NCBI GenBank assembly: GCA_024305405.1
Contig: JAKNDB010000068.1
Span: forward strand, 9,719,501 to 9,783,500
Direction of reading: 5' to 3'
DNA length: 64,000 bases
DNA from: Dirofilaria immitis
Taxonomy: Eukaryota > Nematoda > Chromadorea > Rhabditida > Onchocercidae
Part shown: positions 37,501 through 54,800 of the stretch, piece after piece
How positions within the stretch are numbered: position 1 is the first letter of the stretch
Layout: every line of letters starts with the position of its first letter
Notes under the pieces: generated by a model
The model's input: the letters and a program-made list of their open reading frames with translations, nothing else
The model's database searches: none
Told to the model about the DNA's origin: nothing
Position numbers and translations under genes: made by a program

Positions 37501-38984
37501 CAGGACAAGTTTGTTGCAAGATGAATGCAAAGTTCGAATGCATTGTTATCTGAATTGCTAGATATGGAGCTGCACAAATGTCTATGTCTGAAATGCTAAA
37601 TTTATAATATTGATTAAAAACTGTTTACATGAAACTTTATTTCCTGTTATCAATTTTTTAATTAAGTGAGCTATTTATTTCTGGAGATATCCAAAAATTT
37701 TCGCCATCTTATATCACTTTTTTTGCCAATAGTTGCCAAACGATTCACTGACATAAATTATAAATTACAATCATTTTGAAATTTCTGGAGGAATTAAAAA
37801 CAAACTGGATATGTTTCTTACTGTATTAGCGATTGCATAGCAAGATTTGTTAGTAAAATTCCGGCTTGCAAATTACATCTGTTCGACTCATCCCCAGTTC
37901 CAATACCAATAATCACATGATGATTCCAGTTCACATGATTAACAAATCTCATCAGTTCGAACGGATTTACATATGTTGTATCAGGTATAACGTAATACCA
38001 GTCAAATTTTTCGTGCATAGTTTAAAATAAATTTGATATAAGAGAAACTAGAAATGCTTCGAAATTCAACAAATATTTCAGTATGCTGCAAACAGAATAA
38101 AGATCCCCGCTGTTATCTACTCCATAAAACATTATTGTATTTAAACTCAATTTCCAACTGATAACATTAGACGCAAAAAAATACTTTGTAATAAGTAACG
38201 ATTGAGCAGAAAAAAAAGTACATGATTCATGCATATATAGCAGCTATTATTGATATCAAGAACCAACCATATTAAAAATGAGGTTAAGAATTGATATGTG
38301 TGAGTATTGTCCATTTAATCTGTATAGTATGAGATTCGCAGGAACATCTATATCATTATCAAAACGAGAAATATCAGCAAAACCTGCAGATGAGGTACAT
38401 AATGGCCAATGGATGCATTTAGTGCCATCATTAGCGACGATTGCCCAAGAAGAATGACCGCAAGTTTCTCGCGTATTCCCAATTCAGTTGCTACGAATCC
38501 AGCTCTAATGATCTGAAATGAGTTAACTATCTTTAAGAAAAGAATGCGAGAAAATTTTAACTTTGCACTTATAGCGACGTATCTGTGAAAAACACACATC
38601 CGAAAAGTACAGAGAATTAATGAATATGGATGAATTCCAACTCTATGAAATAAACTGGAGAGATATCCTAAGTTATTCAGATCATGCGCATCAATGGTTA
38701 GTATTTTACATTAAAGTCGTTATAGTACAGCTCCTTATCTTACTTTATATTTATGAATTGATAAAGACAATATCAATGAAGACAACCTTTCGGATTTGAG
38801 ATTGACCATTAGTCGTAGTAACTGCAGCTTTTTTGATGATAACTTCCCAATGATCAGTTGATGGTTCCTCATCCGACTTCCTAAGTTCGATCAATTCGTC
38901 GGGTAGAAACAGCAACACAGACAAGAGCACACCAAATACCAAACCCGAGGTAAACGATATACTCGCACGCACTCCATGCACCAT
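34481..38984 (-). CDS. CHPF (mig-22): Chondroitin polymerising factor (CHPF/MIG-22 family)
   Basis: This Golgi type II protein partners chondroitin synthase (ChSy/SQV-5) to polymerise the GlcA-GalNAc chain. Exons (minus): 38787-38984, 38268-38512, 37822-about 38018, 37485-37587, 37333-37412, 36986-37187, 36798-36899, 36309-36512, 35901-36147, 35607-35802, 35064-35291, 34481-34828. The first exon has a membrane anchor near residues 10-27. Seen motifs: VATELGIREKLAVILL, FDWYYVIPDTTYV, LNGYRLFDPVRGMDYIVDL (as RNGYRLFDP), ILVPLGSNDD, and the C-terminal LGHQDIHMMRAVEPALRLRYHNRVC. Frame problems: one G missing at 38383-38384, and one base missing around the 35901/35802 junction. The 5' end of the exon near 38018 has no AG acceptor and a TAA just upstream, so that junction is unresolved. 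Confidence 0.88.
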
Positions 38985-39772
38985 TGACTCTCCAGTGATC
39001 TGCTACTCGCAATATCAAACTGTCATTTAGAGAATTTTCGCAAACATTAAAAGCAAAATGAACTGAATTACATTGGAATAGCTAGAATATCTACCATTAT
39101 ATGGAAACAGAAAGACGTAAAAAATCTAGAGAGTAGAAGCGCACTCGACAATGTCATAAAATCCGTCTACTAATGCACTTCTTGATGCTCTCGAGGCTTC
39201 TTTTATCCCCATCTCACGATTCCCAAAGTCAAACAAACGTAAGTCCCTCCAAGGATATATCCGAAACGCTCTCCCGAAGTGCACTCCTGCGCGACATCGC
39301 TTTTCTTATCATTCTTTGACACCTTCTCCCTGTAGCGTATATTCAATCTGCGATATCTCTGCATCACACAATTTTATCATTCTCTGCATCTTTTTCGATT
39401 ATGCCTTACACATTTCATTTACTCCGAATCGTTACAGTTTTCAATCACTTGTATTGCGGTTTTTCTAGCATTTACCGCAAATTTCATGTAGCTATCAATT
39501 TATCTGAACTTTTCAAAGTCTTTTTAATTTTCTCGATCCTAACTAAAAGCATGTTACCACTGTATTTCTCATTATGCAATCGTATTATATTTGTTGGGTT
39601 TGTAGATGAGTTGCTGCATCTACATCCTTTTAATTAATACTGTTTCTATTCTTTGGGTGTCCGTTTGGTAGTGTTATCAATTTCTCCCTTGAGACGGGAT
39701 TTGAAAGTCCAGTTGATTTAATTTAATGAAAAGGCGGAATTATTAGATTGATTTTTAGCATATTTAGAAACA
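38985..39772. promoter_or_regulatory. Head-to-head spacer between CHPF (-) and EFTUD2 (+)
   Basis: A 788-bp spacer separates two divergently transcribed genes, so it must contain both promoters. The part around 39130-39310 is visibly richer in G+C than the rest of the window. A 78-codon ORF (39401-39637) in it is not supported as a gene. Confidence 0.5.
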
Positions 39773-45526
<5,754 letters not shown>

Positions 45527-46453
45527 TATTTTTTCTGTGTGTATGATCTCGTTTTTTCCATTGTTTTGTTTGAATTTGAGCCAATTCTAGAAATTTTTCC
45601 AAGTTTTTTTGTTGTGGAAAATTTCATTTCTCTCAATTTTTACTCTTTTGTTCGATTTTTTATTTAAGAAGTTAAATTATATAAAATCACAAGGTTTCAA
45701 TGTTCTGCAGAAGTTGCATAACTGTAAGGCTTAATTCTTCACAAAACATTGCTTTTTCATTGATCATCTGATCAATTAACAAGCCAAATGTTTCGGTCGT
45801 CCAAGAAGATTATTTGTTGTACATTTTGGTTTTTCTTCATGTCGAAATGAATTACATCGTATCTTTCTGAAATCAATGAGACTAAAATTGTTCCAAACAT
45901 ATTAAAAAGTAGAGAATTACATACTGAAAATGTGGACATTTCCAAATATTAATTAGTAAAAAAAATGAAAAAGTCCACCTCCCTTTCGGTTGGATTTCCT
46001 TGGATTTAGTCGAATCCATGTTGTTTGAGACGGAGTATTAGTAATTTCGGACTTAAATTTAATTTTCCTTCAATTAGTACCATAGGGTTTCTGAACTTTC
46101 ACCTTTTTAACCTCTGGATATCCTTATCTGTTATTGTTCTCGTGGATCGGTCACGTTTGACTTCATTTTCTTCACATAGTCGTTTGTGCTTTACGCTTGA
46201 TTCGGGTCGTCGGCGGGATGACATTCGTCGCACAATATATGCTAGAATTCTTATTCAGAAGTAGAATTAAATAAGCTTGGATACATCAACTGAGAAGATT
46301 TACGAAAGAACAGATCAATCAAACCTACAAAAGCTTTTAAAAATCTTTTGATTTTTCCTCAGTAGTCGTACTTTAATCTTTAGCAAAAAATTTTGTATGA
46401 AACAGTTGAAGGAGAGGTGTTTCTTAATTCTCGCGACATACATAAATTTTCAT
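45527..46453. other. Convergent intergenic stretch (EFTUD2 and SLC17 3' ends)
   Basis: About 0.9 kb, AT-rich, presumably both 3' UTRs. The 79-codon ORF at 46025-46264 shows no family likeness. Confidence 0.5.
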
Positions 46454-49400
46454 TCAAAAAGTTTTAATGGAGTTGTGAATAAACAGACATAGTCGACGAA
46501 CAATATCTCCCATGCTTTGTTGAGGTTCCTTTTCCTTGGCCCATTCCTGAAGTTCTCCTTTAGCGAGTATGAGAAATGTGATCATGGCAGTGAGATCAAT
46601 AGCAGCTGCTATCAAAAATGATATCCTCCAACCTTTTTCGATTCCCTAAATTTTTCCAGCTCATGTTGAAAATTGCATATTCTTTTTGATAAACAAGAAT
46701 TTGCTATATCTTAATATTAAACATCTGAAAAAATAAGATGATTTCACCAGTTTATCATTCTACTGATAACACACTCCGTTGATATTGTTTTGGACAATTA
46801 ATTTGTAGTGAAATCTTATGATCGCTTTTTGCTTTCCTCTAAAAATTGATCCCAAATAAAGTTCATAGTTCATATTTGCATAAAGAGAAAAGAACTGGAC
46901 CTGGCCTTTATATAGGGTCTCAGAGGTATAGTCGGATTTCAATGAAGACAGTATTGAAAGATACATTGCACACTAGCACAGTTTCGCTAATTTTGCGGAA
47001 CGATTGCTTGTAAAAACAAACCTGTGCAGCAACAAGGTGTTCCAAAATGAAACTACTGGCACCTGCTAAAGCGCTAATGCCATTTGAGAAACCCATCAAA
47101 ATGGGAGCGTATCGCGGTGCTATGTCAAAATGATTTACGTTGAATCCTGTAATTAAGAATGGTCTAAAAGTTACAACTTTTAATCATTGAACCTATGGGG
47201 AAAAGCAGCCAAATTAAAAAAGAAAAAAGCTTTAATGTTGCTGTTGCTGTTCTTAACTCATACAATTCTTCGGCAATCTACCTGCAATACCAAAACCACT
47301 ACATCCCGCAGCAAATATTAATGTAGTAACTGCAGCAGATGGTTCACTGATAAGAGATAAACAGCACAGGAACAGCGCTTCACCACCAAAACCTGAAGAT
47401 GAGCTTATTTTTAAATGTCTAACAGTCATGCGACATATTTTGCCGATTGTAGATTGATATAACAGACATTGAGAACCACCTGTAATAACTTAACTGAACT
47501 AGCTTAACTGAATTTTCAAGGTATCGATGAGTTAGTTTTATATGTTTTGCACGACGATTCATTCTAATAAAATTATTATCTAACATCTTCATGATTTAGA
47601 AAATGCTCGAATGGATATTTGAAATAAAAATTTTTGAACTATAAACTAACCCAATGTGTTGAATAATTTGCGGACCGTCTGGGTTGACATTTTACCTTTA
47701 GATCGAAGATAGTCGGCCATTTGACCAGAAGCCAGCACAATTCCCGACATAAGAGCATGCGGCAGTGATGAAATAAAACCGCCCTAAAATTGAGAAGCAT
47801 TAAATCAGTGAAATATCGATTGTGATTCTCTGGTAATTTCATTCATTGATTTAAAAGAGATTATGGTTGCCAACGGGAGAAACGAAAATGAATTACACTT
47901 TGTATTTCAAGGTGCAGTATGTCTTGCATGTAAGTTAACTGATTGCCAAGCAATAGGAAGAAAGTCCAAGAACGACAGAAATTACTGATAACAATTGCCC
48001 ATACCGGTAGAGATAATAAAATTTCCTTCCATGGAATTGTTGTTAGCTAAAATAATTTTTACTTAAATTGCTGCTTTGCAAAATATCATTTATGATGATT
48101 GCGTGTAAATGAAAATATTATTTACCAAAAAATGTAATACTTGCAAGATTTATAAAAAAGCTTATAATATTTTTCAAATAAATTGAATTTGCTATTATAC
48201 CGTTGCTGGCGAAGATGTTACTTGTCCAACTTGTTCGATAATAAATCGTTTTTCATCATCCGAAATCGATTTGCTTTTTTCTGGTGTTGGTGCACTAATA
48301 GAGAACCAAATTAAGAACCACAATATTCCCGCAACACCTATAAACTTAAATGTAGTTGGTTCCAATTGTTTTATCTTTTATTAACGATCAGTTTGATTTG
48401 AATTAAAACTTTCAGTAGCTTTACCGTAAAAATAAAAAGGAGTACACCAATTGATATACGAGACAAGATAAGCAGAGATTGGTAGACCAATCATTACTCC
48501 TAGATATCCACCGGTAAATGTAGTTGTAGCAAGTTTGGAACGTTCCATTGGTGGTGCCCAATGTCTCCAAATGCCATGCATTGCTGGATAACTTACTCCC
48601 TTGAAACATAAACAATGTTGCAGGATTATAACGATTAATTAAGTATGATCTTCTTAGAGTTAAAATGGGATTTTCTTTTTTAAGACCAAAAAACAATAAA
48701 CTAACATCATTTAAATTTTCACTACAATATGCTTGATATAACGGATTTCAATTAAATTATGGTATGCATGTTTTTCTACTAATTATCCTCAGTTTCAATC
48801 TGCAACCTTTTGGATGCACTTGATATGATGCGTAAATTTAATTTTTCTATATGATGACACTAAAATTTCCAGATTCGTTGTTCGCTCCATTAGGATTAGA
48901 ATTTGGAAAAAAGGATATTAAGTTTTAATAGAATAATCAAATTATTAATTGCAATATTTTATAAGTTCTAGCAAGCGAATTCGTAAAATACTGTAATTGC
49001 TGATATAGGCATATATTCTCAAGAATTAGAATAATGAATAGACCTGACTACCTTATTAAATTATTTAAAACGAAGTTAAAATTTACCAATGAAAGACCTT
49101 GACAAACTTGTATGGCAATGACAATAAAATCAGTATATGGATGTGCATTCAGTGCTAGAGCCAAGAATAAATTTAGCACAGCGGCAATGAGTATCGAAAA
49201 TCCGAATAATCTTCAACATTCATCTATTTGTCCATCAAATAACTTCTTCATTAAGGGCCAGAAAAAAGAAGCGTACATTCATAAACAACAAGCAGTATTC
49301 ATTCATAGGCAAAATAAAAAGTTTACAAATTTGGTGCAAATTTGGCGGCAAGCATACCGCCCGGTATTTGTGTGATTGCATAGCCGTAGAAAAATGAACT

Positions 49401-51820
49401 TTCCATGAAACCAAGTTCGGTGGGCGACCAGTAAAATTGTTGCGTCTGAAAACTTAGCAGCATAATTATCTCTGCACTGATATATTCAGTTTTTGATAAA
49501 ATCTATTGATGAGAGTTTAATTAGCAACTTGACTCGTTAATTCTTTGGTTTCTTTTTTATCAATTATGTCATTTTCAATTTTTAAAATAATGTTCTATCA
49601 GCTTATCGTTCAACTAATTTTTTCATTCTTAATTCTTAACCGGTTTGACAAGTATCAATATTAATATTACTCACTGGCTCTTTGTTAACTGCAAATAAGC
49701 TTTTAATGATTAACGTTGTGATAAGATCCCTCTAGCCGTTTTTGGAAATTTTTGTTAACTGATCTTGTTTTATATTCATCAGCTTAAAATCTATTAAAAA
49801 ATGATACACATTGTTTTTATAATTTGTTCTTCAATCGTCATCTGGTACTCTTAACTCTTATATCTCAATTTTTTTTGTATTCTATGATTTTACAGAGTGT
49901 GCACCAAATTCCATTGCGTAATCCCGCCGCGTCTATTAATGATATTATGTAATTTTGAATCATAACGTGAAACAGATGAATAATTATTTTTGCATAATTA
50001 TGCCAAATATGCCAAAAACTTCACGGATAGTAAAAGCAACAATGAATCTCCTTGAAATGTTTTTCGCCAACATTTAATTAACCTGGAAGTTCAACATACT
50101 TCTAATTGAACTACCGCTTTCTATATATAGAAGAAAATATAATAGCAGAGGCTATTTCACAATCTAATCATCCGGCAAGCAAATTTGTCTTTTCTTCCCA
50201 GAAATTTCTTATTATCATATTGCTGATTAATAGTTGATATTTATTTCTTCTGCTTGTGCAAAATAAATTCACGATAATGAGGGTACGGTATCGTTTATCG
50301 AGATAACAATTAAACATAATAAATTTACAGTTCAATAAATCTGAAGAATCATTGTCGTATGCCTGTTTTATCTTTGATAATTTAATTTTTCTCATTTCTT
50401 ATGTCGTTATATTATCTTCTTGATTAACATTTGTAATATAACGCCCGGCTTCTTCGGTCAAAAATTTTGAACTGAAATTTTTTTAGATTTTTAACTTATC
50501 AAAGATTCCAATATATCTGTCATTTTATCCATCTCTTCATTCAATTGATATTTTTGTTACGCAGCTTAGATTTGCTCCAAATTGTTAATTAATTCTATCA
50601 CTTTTCTTATCTTCTCCCCGACTATTGGGATTTGTAAAATTATTATCAATTGCTTCGATATACTTTTTATCGAATTATCCATGTCATATAAGTTTACGCC
50701 TTTTGAGATCCTTATCAAATTTCAGTTGCGCTTTTGTCCAATTGATATTTTGTTTCCAAAGCACTTTTATTGCAATAAATTTTGTTGTTTTATTCTTCAA
50801 ATCTTTTTCTCTTTGGCCCATAAATAACAATTCTTTCCTTTGCTCTCATCAATTTTCTTCATAAATATTAGGGCTCATTATTAATGACTTGTCCAATTTC
50901 TTCTGAGGCCATTGTATTTGTTATCTTTGCTTCCTTCTCTATTTAATTACTTTTATGATCTTTCCCTTATCCTTTTTGCATTACTATGCTTTAACAATGT
51001 GTTCAATCCTCTTCAAATTCTTGGCTTTTGCAATCTTTTTCATTTTTAATTCAATAACAATTCCGTTATCTTTGTCCAACTATTTCTTCTTTTCATTATC
51101 GATCCCTTTCTCTCATTATCCAGCAGTCTATTTTGTAATCCTTTTTCTCTCTTTTACCATTTGATATGTCATTTCCAAGAGAAATGAAAGCAGGCATTTT
51201 GAATATCATATCATGAAATATCAGACATCTCTTAATATATGCTGTGTAATCCTTCCAAGGAGCGATATGATCATTTGAGATGTTAATGAAGGTTACAGAG
51301 GAAATCCAATATGCAGAATGATCAATCTATTGATTTGGACGATCCTTGAATCTTCGTCAGAGAATTTCCATTATTTTCATGAAGTCAATGAATAGATGAA
51401 ATAAAATTGCAGAATGCAAAGAACATTTTGCATCTATTCCGTGGAAATCGTCACTTGTAATACCATCCGGATGTTTTAGACCAAAATCTTGGAATTATAA
51501 CAGTTGATTTCTTGCCCATAATCATCTGCCACACTGATTATTATTTATTATTATTATTATTACTATTATTATTATTACTATTATTATTATTAACTATTAT
51601 TATTATTACTATTATTATTATTATTATTATCAGTTATTATCAACTATTATTATTATTATAAATATTGTATATACATGGTTATTGCCGAATGGATCAGTGA
51701 AATTGCTAATCATTCGTCCTTTTGCAGCACCAAAATTGCAACGGATTCCGAAAGCAATAATGAAACCAATATTTGCTAATATTGCCGTTTGCCAGCGTTT
51801 CTTCTTCAAAAAAATATGTC
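46454..51820 (-). CDS. SLC17-family vesicular/sialin-type anion transporter (VGLUT-like), 5' end missing
   Basis: This is a major facilitator superfamily anion carrier of the SLC17 group (VGLUT, sialin, phosphate/anion). Exons found (minus): 51675-51820, 49327-49445, 49087-49210, 48425-48599, 48201-48337, 47897-48046, 47651-47783, 47282-47392, 47022-47146, 46454-46645. All junctions are in phase and there is no frame break. Seen motifs: [15 protein letters not shown] (helix 1), [13 protein letters not shown] (helix 2), [64 protein letters not shown]. Together these are diagnostic for SLC17. Helix 1 resembles VGLUT (ISFGIRCNLGVA), but I cannot say whether the substrate is glutamate. The initiator exon was not found upstream of 51820. 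The intron 49446-51674 is 2.2 kb and contains a TTA microsatellite. Confidence 0.9.
51539..51661. repeat. (TTA/ATT)n trinucleotide microsatellite
   Basis: About 120 bp of interrupted TTA/ATT repeats, with occasional CTA and CAG/CAA interruptions. It sits in the large intron of the SLC17 gene, 14 bp from the exon ending at 51675. Confidence 0.95.
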
Positions 51821-54800
51821 CTGTAAAAAAGTAAATTACCGAGTAATTTAATATAGTGATGTTTTGATATCTTTCAGATTTAAATAAATGAAAAGCTGTA
51901 CGAATGTTACTGAAATCACAAAAAAATAGAAGCTTTGATACCGATTTTTCAGAGATACTATGAAGTTGCTCGATGTTCTTTGTTTTTCGTCGTGTTAAAA
52001 TGCTGCAATATTGGATTTATATTAATTCGAGATCGTTTTCCATTGGAAGATTTACGATACAATTTCATGAATTTTTGAATAACTTCATTATTTCAACCTT
52101 TTTACTTTTTCGATCATTGTTTCACTTTGTTTTAATGGACAAGACAAAGATTTTGGCGTCGGTGATAATATATTGGCTTCTATATCCTGGAAATTTTACG
52201 AGATTTCAAAATTTATAAATGAAAGGTAGCTTCAGCTTCAGTTAGACAGCTTCAGCTCCAGTTATGTCGTTATTTTCTAATTCCTTTCTATTTTTTTCTT
52301 GAATTACATAGTAAGAACTTACGGAATTTGTATGTTGTGCTTTATCGGTAGAAATATAAGACATTGCCATCAGGCTGTGCTCCTTTTATCGTTTTATCGT
52401 ATAAAAAAAAAAAAGAAAAAAATCTGCAAATTTGGAATTATTTGTTAAAGGAATTATTTGAAAAAATCTTAGAGATTTTAGAAAATATCGGGTCTTTTTA
52501 ATAAAAATCAAATTTTTCTATTTAAATTATGACTTAAAAGGAATGACTGCAAATAAAGGTCGTTGCCTTGTTGGTAGATCATTGAAGAATTGCTGAAGAA
52601 TACAATGAAAATGGGAAAATGCAAAAAAATTGAGATTACACCGAATGACACATTAACACAGCACCGTTAAGGATTATATGGTTAGGTAGAAAGTTTGTAT
52701 CATTTCAAGAGTTGCTTTTCATTTTTAGAAAGAATTGTTCGTAGAACTGATAAGCAGAAGCACTCCTTGTTCATTCAATTTCAACACTGATTTTAGATAT
52801 GAGAAAAGTGTAAAAAAATTATGCTACATTTCTATATTATTGTTCTGTCAATTGAAAACTTATTATTTACTGAAAAACTTATTTATATTTTGTCAGAATT
52901 TGTGGAATCAATTTTTCTGATCTAAGAGTCATACTCAAATAAGAATCATCACAAATTTCATGGAATGGATGTAAATGAGTAGGAATTATTACAAAAATTC
53001 ATAAGACTTTATAATACGAAATTAGATGAAAATATATGAAACTAAAATATAACTTTCCATATATTTACGTAAAGAAATAAAAGCTCATCAAAAGGAATTT
53101 GTTTCAAGTTCTAGGATATTAAAACAATAAATTTGCTTGTTTTGCAAAGATTGGCATTAATTTAACGGGAGTTCTTTTTCATAATGATGCTATTTGCACA
53201 ATTTTTTTGATTATAAGTAGAATTGAAAGTGATAACTTATAATGTGAGTTTAAAGGCTTATACCTTTTTATTTATGTTATTATTATCTTTCAGATTACTT
53301 CTTCATTTTCAATAAATATTATCCCATTTCATAACATAAGAAATATGTTGGTCTTTAAATGACTTAAAAAATACATTGAAATAGATACCTTATGAATTGT
53401 ATTCTAAACTTTGAGATAAAATATTATTTGGCAAATTGAAATGAAAAAATTACTTTCTGCGTAAGATTTTGCAGCAAATTGTTATAAATTTATTGAAAAT
53501 GATGAAAGAAGAAGATGAAATAAAAGGAAAGAGAAGGATGAAAGAAGGGAGAAATGGGGAAGGACGGAGGAATAAGAAACCTGCTGCTGTAGTTTTGTTT
53601 AACTATTTTTAAAAAAATTCGGGCAGGAACAATATAACTTTATACTCGACCGATTATAACACGGCTACTTTCTCATTTACCGTTATCCTTCTCTTTCATT
53701 TTTTTCTTTTTTTTTTTCGAACTTATTCCAAAACTTTCCTTTAGACTAGAAGTCATTTCAAAGAGAAATGTAGAAGACATTCAGCAACTATAATAAACTT
53801 TCTAAAAACAAATCTTTATTACAATATTATACACTTGACGCTTTAAGCCTAATATCAGGAAATTTTTCAGTAGAAAAAATGCTTTGCAAAAGAAAGAAGA
53901 ACAATCTCTACATGACAAATTCCTTAAGAAAATTATTTCTTAAAAAAACTTTTATGTACAAACACTTTTATTGCAGAAGCTTTTTGCCGCCTTAAGAAAA
54001 TATTATATAATTTTTTAGCCATTAAGTACAGAATTCTCGGTCAAATGACGTGAACAAATGACGTGAATGCAGAGTCAGCATCCTAAAGCAGATTCATGAT
54101 ATAAAATATCCATAAAAAGCGTAAAATATGACAAATATTTCCATTAGCAAGTAGATTTGTAATTTTAATTTCAAAAAAACTTAAGAATCAATCTATAATT
54201 GTATCTTTAAACAGTTGGTACTTCGAGAAGGATAAGTGAAAAGCTTCTGGGTGTTTAAAGTCGCTATAATAACATCGTGAAGAAATGACGTATTCTGAAC
54301 TAATAATTAATTTTTGAAGCGAATAAGTCGACTATAATAAGAACGATTTGTTGAAGATGGGAAGCATATGCTGTGTCATCATATTCATTTTTGAGGCATA
54401 AAATAAAAGAATTCGATGGAATTCGTCATCAAACCCATCCTATCATATTGTTTCTCCCTTTAGAAACTGGTATGATACGGGTTTCGCCACTGCCTCTATT
54501 AATACATAGTTAGTTGGTCCACTGATTTACATCGCTCACTTACCCCAAAATTATATTTCTAACTATTTTGATGCATGTGTAATGAATGATTAATGCAATA
54601 ACTGATTGAATGCAATTATGCATAAAGCAATGGATGTTGCAAGATAGTGTGATAATGGAGCAGTAGATTCAGACAGTGAATGCCTCAAAAATTTGCTTGT
54701 ATCAAAAGTTAGTGAGTAATTATCTTTCAGTATGATGATTCTAGAAGTTTACAAAGGAAAAAATATTTTCCTGAAATCAGAAATAGGATGGAATTTCAAT

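Noticed and set aside
51539..51661. TTA/ATT array considered as part of a transposon or CRISPR-like array
   Set aside because: It is a plain interrupted trinucleotide microsatellite with no spacers, terminal repeats or coding sequence.
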